A stretch of 64,000 nucleotides of DNA, from the NCBI RefSeq assembly GCF_000516985.1, contig NW_006917092.1, positions 6,327,888 to 6,391,887 on the forward strand, in the 5' to 3' direction. This DNA comes from Pestalotiopsis fici W106-1 (Eukaryota > Ascomycota > Sordariomycetes > Amphisphaeriales > Sporocadaceae). Shown here in pieces: positions 56,459-64,000 of the stretch. Made by a program: the position numbers and the translations under genes. The notes below the pieces were generated by a model. That model searched no databases and was not told where the DNA came from. It was given only the letters and a program-made list of their open reading frames with translations. How positions within the stretch are numbered: position 1 is the stretch's first letter; each line of letters opens with the position of its first letter.

Positions 56459-58142
56459 CTATCGCGACGTCTTCTTTCGTTTTGCCGATGGCTCAGCCGA
56501 CTTATCTGATTCGTTCAGCTCTGCCAACCTTCTCTCGGCGAGTTGAATGGCTTCTTGGAGAATATTCTTCTCGCCAACACGCACAACCGTGGCCATTTTT
56601 TTCCGATGTGCCGACTTGATGGCCTCTGAAGAGACATTGGCACCTGAAGCTAGTGCTGTACTGGTCCAATTATCTGCCTCCTGGGCAATGGCAATGTCCT
56701 GAGATTCGTTTGTGGGGTATTGCGCGAGACGCAGCTGCAATGCGCGATGTATGGCCGTGATTGAAATCTCATCGCGCTTGCGCTTGTCTGGGATGGCTTC
56801 AGGCGTTGTCTTTCTCACAGCCTTCAGCAGTGTTGCGATCTGTTCCTGAAGATCTTCAGGCAGGTGTCTAAAATCCTTCTCGCCATGGAGCCGACCCTGC
56901 GAATCTGGACCTTCCATGTCCCTGTCTAGTACGAAGACGTCTTCAATTTCCTCGTCTTCCAAGTCATTAATCTGTAAAGACGTCAGTCATCAAAGAGATT
57001 CAAACTCTACAAGTGCTGCCGGGAGCTTACCGCCTTGCCCCAGACCTTCTCATCCAATCTCAACTGCTCTTTCAATGCAGAGAGCACCATATCCCAAGGT
57101 AGTTCTACAACGTCGTGCCGCATGTGCTTCTCGGTCACATAGCCGTAACGTCTGAGCAGATCTCCATTGGACAGCGGGCCGTAGTAGTTGTAGATCTCTT
57201 CTCCAGCTGCTATGGGCCGTAAAGACGTCACTGTGAGGCTTCCTTCCTCGTGATTCACATGTGCCTGAAGCATGTCAATGATCCGTTGCGAGAAACTTGT
57301 CACTGGACATATCTTACGTTGAATTCGGCATCAGCGTTGAGTATGTCGGCCATGGGTACCATGCCCATCATTAGCTGCCCCTCCTTGTCTTCCATCCATT
57401 CGTCCTCATCCTCGGGTTCCGGCTCGTCTTCATCATTCTCAAGGTCAAAAGCATACGCCATGATTGTGCTGCCCATTCGGTGTGCCAATGCGATGAGCTC
57501 GTCTTCGCTCAACCTTTGAGCGCCCTGAGGATAGAATACATCGGCGTGCTCTTGAACTGCAGGCAACACCTTGACGCGGAACATGTTTTCTGCTTCATCC
57601 TTGCCAATCTTGGAGGCAATGGCGCTTGCTTGAAGTTCCTCGAGCTCCTTGTCGGTCCAAAACATGAGAGTTTCGAACTCCTCGGGCAGTACGTCAAAGT
57701 ATGGCTTCCATTTTGACTGTTCGCCTTGCAGGTACTCATAGACCATGACAAGGATCAGCGACACCCAAGAGTCAGGCGGTCCTGTAGCGTCGCCGTCCTC
57801 GTCGGCCTCATTGTCGGTATCCTCCAAACCGGCTGTGGAATCCTCAAAGATCTGAGGAACTCTCTTGGGCAGATCTGAAGTCAGAGTATTGATGATGGCA
57901 TCTCTGGGAATAGTAAAGAGAACCGTTTCTTCTGGAATATCTGCCGTAGCAACTAGTGTAATCTATATTAGCTGGAGTTGTAATAATTTTGGAATGCCGA
58001 ATTGAGGTGTCTTACTGATTCCTCTGCCGCGGTTGCTTTGGCGCAAATCTTGAATCTGAATATCCGAGTGGAAAGTCGTTCCTGGGAGTCCCTTGAACCA
58101 ATTGAGGAACGACTCTGTCCTGGAAGCAAATGAGTCTGCCAT
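56459..58142 (-). CDS. SET-domain lysine methyltransferase, SETD6/Rkm4-like
   Basis: Protein lysine methyltransferase of 502 aa. Relatives methylate ribosomal proteins (yeast Rkm4 on Rpl42) or NF-kB-type proteins (SETD6); the substrate here is inferred at most. Exons 58016-58142, 57318-57952, 57031-57264 and 56459-56971 close in phase. The split SET domain starts at GRGIIATADIPEETVLFTIP and resumes after a long insert with MVPMADILNADAEFN-AHVNH, AGEEIYNYYGPLSNGDLLRRYGYV, the SAM-binding and catalytic elements. An acidic stretch (about residues 218-240) interrupts the inserted iSET region. The C-terminal 170 residues fit the rubisco-LSMT substrate-binding helical domain and end in the basic SAKRKKTSR, a possible nuclear signal. 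Confidence 0.9.
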
Positions 58143-59414
58143 GGCCGCGACGATCCAAGCTGCAGTTCAATGTCACGTCGGGCTCCTTGTTGTTTTTTCT
58201 TGTCACCAATGGTGAATTAACTGTGAACTTCTTACATGAATTTGAGTTCACTGAAAAACTATTCCAGCAGCGGCTGAGCGCCAATCGGCGGGACCCACCC
58301 AAGCTGCTAAGTTCAGCTCGGCGCTCACCGACGTGGTCCTTTGGGCCCAGTTGTCATCTGACCAAATGGCGTCTCTAAGCAAAAGAAACGAGTACTAGAA
58401 ATAAAAATAAAAAATCTCCGATTGGATCAGCCACTTACCAAAAGAGCATTCAACATATATCATGACCATAAATCACTATCGCAGGATTATCGTCTTTGAA
58501 ATTTTCAGGTTGCGTATAACGATCTCTGCTTCCCCCATGTGGGACACGTGATGCCCCCAAAACCACCAATGGTAGGCAATGGATGAGACCCACATTGTTA
58601 CTCAGTTCCAAGCCTTTTGTATCTTGTGGGCTTCATCTCGAGATCTGAGGGTGTATTGTGGATATTTGATATATATGATTCACTCGTTTATGTTGATGTG
58701 GGAAATGGTTTTAAATGTCACGCACCAGATCGTCCACGTCTAATGAGCTCGTAAGCCAAGTCATACTCTCGAGTCTCATCTACACAAGACCGCCAAAGCC
58801 TCCGCTGCGAATCTTCTGCAACCCGAATTAGTAGGTTTTTTTTTTTTTTTGGTTGAATCTCGCTACGTGGTGAAGAAGGCAAATTCCAACGCCGTTTCAG
58901 TCTCAGGGAATGAATCACTGAACCTTGAAAATCTTGTGGTCCGGTCAAAGCAGGCTCTTGCCGCAAGTAAGTGTTTTCAAGTTGTCAACCTGATCCTCCT
59001 CACAACCAACATTCCTTGCCACAGTTTGAGCCAATGATTGCTGCTCACAAAAAAGCGTTATACCATCTACATGTCCAGATTGCGAGTCGGTCGCTGGCTC
59101 GGGGACTACAGTTGTGGAAATATCCGCTTCTTCATTGTCGGTATCTTTCTTCATCAACCCTCCAGTTGTTCATTCTAGGATGCTTGAGATCCGAAATATC
59201 CAGACACCCAAGTATCTTGTCTTGGGCTTGGACAGTTGGAGTCCTGCGGGTACCGTGAACCCACCGGCCACCCCTCCCAGCTTCTCGTGGGCAAGTCGCT
59301 GTGGTTGAAGCACGTTATTTGTCGACCACTCTAGTAGAGAATAGGGATTGCCCTTTCGCATACTGTTAACTAGCTTTGTAATCGACTCAAATCTCTTGTG
59401 TAGTCTCTAATATC
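58143..59414. other. Intergenic, 1.27 kb, no gene seen
   Basis: Promoter of the SET gene and 3' flank of the GST gene. A 15-nt T run lies at 58836-58850. Short frames on both strands have no recognisable content. Confidence 0.45.
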
Positions 59415-60257
59415 TCACGGTAGTTTCTCCCCCTTGCGCGTGGCCTGCCCGACCTGGGATTGGGTCTTATCCTCTGCATACCTCTGATAGGCCTTGACAT
59501 ATAAATCCTCTTCGCTCCATGTATCTCTCACGCTTTGTCTTTCAGAAATCGCATTATACCACTTTTTCCATCTGTCCCAGAGAGCAGCATCTTCATTGGC
59601 CTTATCTGCAGAGATGGCGAGTCCTCCGGGCTTGTAATGGTCGAGCAGGAAGAGGCGCTTAGCCCATGGCGCCAGCATCACGTCCACCATGCTGAACCTG
59701 TGGCCCAGGAACCATGGTCCACTATCATCCATCTCCTTGACAAGTATCTTGATCTGGCCCAGAAAGTCGGAACGTGCCTGTTCAATCGTATACTCTTTCT
59801 CTGGGGTATGCTGAATGAACTTGTAAAAGCCCGGAATAACCTTGTTGCTGATGTGATCAATCCAGAGCTTACACCGAGCCTTTTGGTAGGTGTTCTCCGG
59901 ATACAAGTCAGGCCCGTTATTTGTTGGGTCGGCAAATTCTTCATTCAAGTAATCGCAAATGATGGTGCTCTCATACAGGGGCTTCAACACTTTGCCCTGG
60001 CCGTCCATGGGTACTGCCAAGGTTGGCACCAGACCGCGCGGATTCAGGTCCAGAAACTCGCGCTCCTTTTTGTAAGGGTTGATCTCAACATATTGATATG
60101 GTACTTTTTTCTCCTCCAGCACCATCCAACTTCGCTGAACAAAGGGACAGAACCACCCGGCGTACAGCTTCAGTGGATGTTCGCTGCTGTGGTTGGCGAC
60201 AGTCTCGGCGGCGACCCCGCTGGCGTAGGCATGTAGTCCAGTATCAACCTGGGCCAT
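59415..60257 (-). CDS. Omega-type glutathione S-transferase
   Basis: Cytosolic glutathione transferase of 280 aa, intronless. The thioredoxin-fold N-terminus has WFCPFVQRSW with Cys37 as the catalytic thiol, the mark of omega-type enzymes that act as thiol transferases or reductases. The cis-proline motif is LVPTLAVP, and the glutathione gamma-glutamyl contact is YESTIICDYLNEEF. The helical C-terminal domain includes GPWFLGHRFSMVDVMLAPWAKRL, the N-capping box. An ATG nine codons upstream (60284) is in frame; 60257 has the better context (AAAAATGG). Likely role is oxidative or xenobiotic stress. Confidence 0.92.
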   Translation of the reverse strand: MAQVDTGLHAYASGVAAETVANHSSEHPLKLYAGWFCPFVQRSWMVLEEKKVPYQYVEINPYKKEREFLDLNPRGLVPTLAVPMDGQGKVLKPLYESTIICDYLNEEFADPTNNGPDLYPENTYQKARCKLWIDHISNKVIPGFYKFIQHTPEKEYTIEQARSDFLGQIKILVKEMDDSGPWFLGHRFSMVDVMLAPWAKRLFLLDHYKPGGLAISADKANEDAALWDRWKKWYNAISERQSVRDTWSEEDLYVKAYQRYAEDKTQSQVGQATRKGEKLP

Positions 60258-60602
60258 TTTTGCAAGTCGGACTGGTTTTAGCATCAACGCAGTGAATGAT
60301 TCTAGTGATATAAAGAAATGTCTTAGCTTTTTGGTATGTTGCTGTCGATTTCGTTGCGATGTGCAATTGTTGAGCTGGCAATGACATCATTGTTGCTTCG
60401 GCATTGCAGCCACCAATCAAACACTGCAGTTCAATGCCCCTCCCAGAGTCACATATGTTGTGTCCCACTACAAAATACCGACGGTAAAGCCGATGTGATA
60501 CTATTGATTGTACACTACGATTAAATTTTCCGTTATACATTCTATTCTTGCGGTCCTACCTCGATGATGGATACTCTGACAAAAGGTGCAGGACCAAAGG
60601 CA
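60258..60602. other. Intergenic, 345 bp, promoter of the GST gene
   Basis: No motif stands out. It also contains the 3' flank of the receptor gene. Confidence 0.4.
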
Positions 60603-62510
60603 TCAGTACCTTGCGAGTCTAGAGCTCACCCGCTCCCCTCCTCTCTGGGAGTAACTATCACGAAGAATCCAAGTATCTCGAGAGCAGTTTGATTCGAGGT
60701 CTTCCGATGCTACCCTTGTTAGATACAGACTGGTGTATTTTGCCAACACATTTGGATCTGTTGGAGAGTCTGGTTGTTGACTCCACCGCTTGTAGTAGGT
60801 AGGAGGTGGCAATGCAACAGCCGAGTCCTGGAACTTGGAAGTTGGTATCATCAATGGTGATTCTCGTACTTCCCAATAATCGCTAGAGCGGAAGGATGGT
60901 ATTGCAGACATGGCAAACGATGCGGTCTTGGTGGTTCCGCTGAATCTAGGCGGTATGTTGTGCACCGACATACTCGGACGGCCATGCTCATTCTTCTCTT
61001 CATGTTGCACAACTATGGTAGTCGCCTGTATGGAGCTCCCGTTCTTGACAGCATCAGGATGGTTGCAGGGCACACTTGATCGGGAGGTGATCCTACTGAC
61101 CCATGGGTCGAATGCTGGAAGGCTTCCGATCAGGATCGTCAGAAGCAGCTGAATCGTGGACCAGACCACAAGATCGACGCTATCCCCTGTGTTTCTCAGT
61201 ATACCTCTCAACTCATGCCGATGGCTGTGTACCTACAGGTTGAATCATATGTTGTTGAAACCTTGAGCAGATTCTTCAGCCCCATTGCGCTGGCCAGCAT
61301 GGCACTAGTCTGTTAATTACTATCATGTCATCATAGGCTCAATGGAGCAGACTTACGAAATTGCCATGGCAAAAACTGCAGATAAAAACACCCGCTGGTG
61401 GCGCGTCATCTTGAGCTTGTGCAACTCGACCGTAGAGATGCATATCAAGAAGACATCTTCGGCCATCCCAATGCCTGCATCAACAAACCCTACAGTCATG
61501 ATGTTCAAACATTTACTCGGGACACGCAGATCCCAGATAGAATGCAATGGCCAACACTGAAACATCACGACAAGCATGAACACAAGTCCGTGGCCAAGTA
61601 CGAGAATGATAAATCCCTTAAGGGTCGAGCGAATCCAGCGCGTCGGAAAGAGTCGAATGAACAAGCAAGCAAGAGAAACCTTGGAAATCATGTGAGACGC
61701 CAGATACAGAAGTTGCACAATGTAAGAAAACTAGAGAGCAGATATTAACACACTTCAAATGATCACCAACTGGTGGTCGCACTTACTTGCGAAAGTGCAA
61801 TGTCAGAACTGCTTCTAACATTCCAGTTGTGCTGCCCAAGACCTACTCTGGAACCTGTTTCGTCCGGTCAGCCATTCCCGCGCGTCAAGGAGGTGCCTTT
61901 GGAATCGACTTACTGATATATAGGATGGTAACGAATGCGGCAAGTAGTATCTGTCCCTCATTGGCACCATTAGCTTACATTGTTCTTGAACCTTCGTTGA
62001 TAGTTGCATGCTCTCTTTACCATGCCCAGAAGTGCGGTCCAATCATCCACCCACAGCTTTTTCATGCTTTGAAGTCTTGTAGCGCATCGTGCAAGTACAA
62101 TCGGAACCGAAAGAGCCAGAGTGACGAAAAAGAGGATTTGAATATCAGTGACCCTTGATGGTTTCGGGTACGTTACGCACAGTGCATCTCCAGCACTGGT
62201 GGCTACTGAAGCACATCTAGTTAGCCATGACTGCGAATCGGCACGACGGAAAATCGAGACACTTACAGGACTGGTCAGTGAGTCCGCATAACCTTTGAAT
62301 GCAAATAGATAGATTAGATAATAATGTCATGTCCTGGCAGATACAGTCGCTCATTTCCGCATCATTTGTCGTGGGACATTTCGCAATTTCAAGATTTTCG
62401 GTCATGCATTGCACCTAGACTTTGCGGTCAGATCCTGTACCAATCATCGAGTGTAGGATAATCATTCGTTTTCTTACAGCACAACTCGGCAACAGAGCCA
62501 TAAAGTCTGA

Positions 62511-62513
<3 letters not shown>
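60603..62513 (-). CDS. CFEM/rhodopsin-domain membrane receptor, PTH11-like GPCR, eight exons
   Basis: Predicted seven-helix surface receptor of the fungal PTH11 class, whose members sense host or surface cues. Exons: 62478-62513, 62267-62414, 62021-62205, 61914-61950, 61787-61854, 61357-61730, 61237-61304 and 60603-61186; all phases close, giving 499 aa. The N-terminus is a CFEM domain: PSCAVQCM, AKCPTT, SDCICQDM, SICIQRLCG, with the eighth Cys at the start of exon 3. The rhodopsin-like membrane domain follows: VDDWTALLGM, GLGQHNWNV, SKVSLACLFIRLFPTRW, CWPLHSIWDL and WDSVDLVVWSTIQ. A Ser/Pro-rich cytosolic tail of about 130 residues ends the protein. The ATG used abuts an (ACA)n repeat and leaves no signal peptide, so an upstream exon may exist. 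Substrate or ligand is unknown. Confidence 0.82.

Positions 62514-62541
<28 letters not shown>
62513..62541. repeat. (TTG)n / (CAA)n trinucleotide microsatellite at the receptor start
   Basis: Nearly ten TTG units on the + strand. On the receptor strand the tract reads (ACA)n and runs directly into the ATG, so it is either 5' leader or a poly-Thr coding tract if translation starts earlier. Confidence 0.93.
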
Positions 62542-64000
62542 CTGGAAATACATGCAAGTACTTTCGGCAGATAGCCACGGGTGAGCCAGAAAAAGGTACA
62601 TTCAAGAAAATAAAGTGATGCAAAAAATGAAAGAGACAGCTGAAAGCAGGCAGCCTTAGAAAAGATTTTGTGAATGAGTGACGGGCAAGACTAAAGCACA
62701 ATGTTTCTGATGGTCTCCAGGACAGCGTCTCCAGCAACTCCCCATCGCACATTCCTTTTCACGGGCAGGACTGGGGATTGTGTGTCGCCTTTAAAGAAGC
62801 ATTTCTACAACACATTGACAACTGTTTTCAGGTAGGTCTGGCTATTGTGATAACTTGGTGCAGGTTGTTCGTCTGTGCCAGGAATTAGTTCCAGGGTCCA
62901 AATGTGAGCTGTCGGGCCGCGAGGCGGCCGTGCGCTTTGGAGGTGGGTATCCTGAAGGCATGTCAAAGAGACTAGGTACAAATATCACATGTGACAAATA
63001 ATTCAGTCATTACAGTTTTCATTGTTATCTTCCACATCGAACGGGCACAGGAGCATGTGGGTGATGTGATGGCGCTTTATGGAATCAGTCAGTACTTGAT
63101 ACACATCATCGAAATAAACCTGCAAATGACATTCGACGAGAAGGTTGGGATATCCCCTAGAATAAAAAAAGAAACGACGTGCATGACACGTAGTTGCAGG
63201 ACTGAAAAATAGGTGATGCTATTCAATCACAATGTTGGGCAGAGTTCGGACGTTACGCTACCACTAGTACGACGCTCCGGCCCAAGCTGTATTCAAGCGA
63301 GCATATATTAAAGTGCTCGGTGTCGCCTAACCTTTTTGGCCTTTTTATTCCGTAGCCGTGATCTTGCCAGTGCCACAATGCTTACCCAGTCCTTGGTAGG
63401 CGTTGAAAAGTCCATGCAATGCCCAAGTCGCCAGTCAGTATTATCTAACGTCCTCATGGGATCAAGTAAACTAGGGTCGGTCCACATCCTTAAAAGACCA
63501 GACGATGATTGATTAAACGCATATAATCTCCTATCAACGCTCGGACGGGAGATTTCCGGGTTGGCCCAAATATGATCAACTATTAGACATCGATACACAG
63601 CAAAGATATGTTTTCATTTGTGTATATGTGGTTCAGGGTATCTAGTATGGCCAATACCGTCATTCTCTTGGACCATCACAATGTGAGATGGGCACGATTC
63701 AGGCAAAAGCAAGTCACATCAGGCCATGAACCGCAGATCAAGATTCCAAGCAGCCTTTTTTTTTTTTTTTTTTGGTAGTGTATACAGTACAAGTACAGGC
63801 TGTGGATCTGCATGGCGTCAACGATTTACATCCGAGCGCCACCTGTCACTGACTTGATCTGCCACCTATCAAGCCTATTTCAAAATTTAGCTATAGCATG
63901 CACCAAATCCGGCCACTAACGGGAGATTGCCATGCCATCTTTTGGCGGTAGGATTGTGGTGGCACAGCCCTTCTTGGGAATAGTGTTGCGACACTACCGA
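62542..64000. other. Right end, 1.46 kb, no gene supported
   Basis: Upstream region of the receptor gene. A frame at 63308-63598 (- strand) starts only with GTG and has no recognisable content. An 18-nt T run lies at 63756-63773. Nothing else stands out. Confidence 0.45.

Noticed and set aside
63308..63598. 96-codon frame near the right edge
   Set aside because: GTG start only, no recognisable motif; too weak to annotate.
1..64000. CRISPR arrays, insertion sequences or complete transposons
   Set aside because: No regularly spaced direct repeats, transposase or reverse transcriptase frames, or terminal repeats were seen by eye; not expected for a fungal nuclear region of this kind.

Overview
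The window is nuclear DNA of a filamentous ascomycete (Pezizomycotina), most likely a Sordariomycete and possibly Hypocreales. The evidence is: many short GT-AG introns (about 47-110 nt) with a CTRAC-like branch site close to the acceptor; fungal-only families (Zn2Cys6 factor, HET proteins, CFEM/PTH11-type receptor, LCL2, Glc8); an intron-bearing tRNA-Ala; and no operons. Order-level placement is an inference from protein style. No search could be run.

Left part, 0-30 kb, looks accessory. In order it holds a Zn2Cys6 regulator cut by the window edge, divergent from a Dal5-type allantoate/anion permease; an ankyrin-HET fusion protein; a CYP65-like P450 divergent from a small SAM methyltransferase; an intronless secreted protein of unknown function; a DHA1-type drug/proton antiporter; an intronless opine-dehydrogenase-family oxidoreductase; a plant cell wall group (pectin lyase, family 43 glycosidase, sugar transporter); and two more HET-domain genes placed tail to tail. 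No PKS, NRPS or terpene synthase is visible, so the P450/methyltransferase pair is not shown to belong to a full biosynthetic cluster.

Right part, 31-61 kb, looks like conserved housekeeping territory: a coiled-coil/cysteine-rich protein, a four-exon alpha/beta-hydrolase-CorA fusion of about 1315 aa, tRNA-Ala(CGC), a polytopic glycosylated membrane protein, a GFA/CENP-V protein, mitochondrial ribosomal bL27m divergent from LCL2, a Glc8/inhibitor-2 regulator of PP1, a UV-damage endonuclease, a RING-H2 membrane protein, a SETD6/Rkm4-like SET methyltransferase and an omega-type GST. An eight-exon CFEM/rhodopsin-type (PTH11-like) receptor at 60.6-62.5 kb closes the gene-bearing part. The last 1.5 kb holds no gene I can support.

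Gene models were built by hand by joining reading frames at donor/acceptor sites and checking that phases add up; nearly all close exactly. The most useful leads are two GC-AG introns (one with a competing GT donor 4 nt away inside a HET gene), three stop-free introns of length 3n, four CreA-like hexamers phased at about 10 bp, a possible dual-targeted UV endonuclease, the ankyrin-HET and hydrolase-CorA fusions, and two intronless genes whose families suggest possible acquisition from bacteria.
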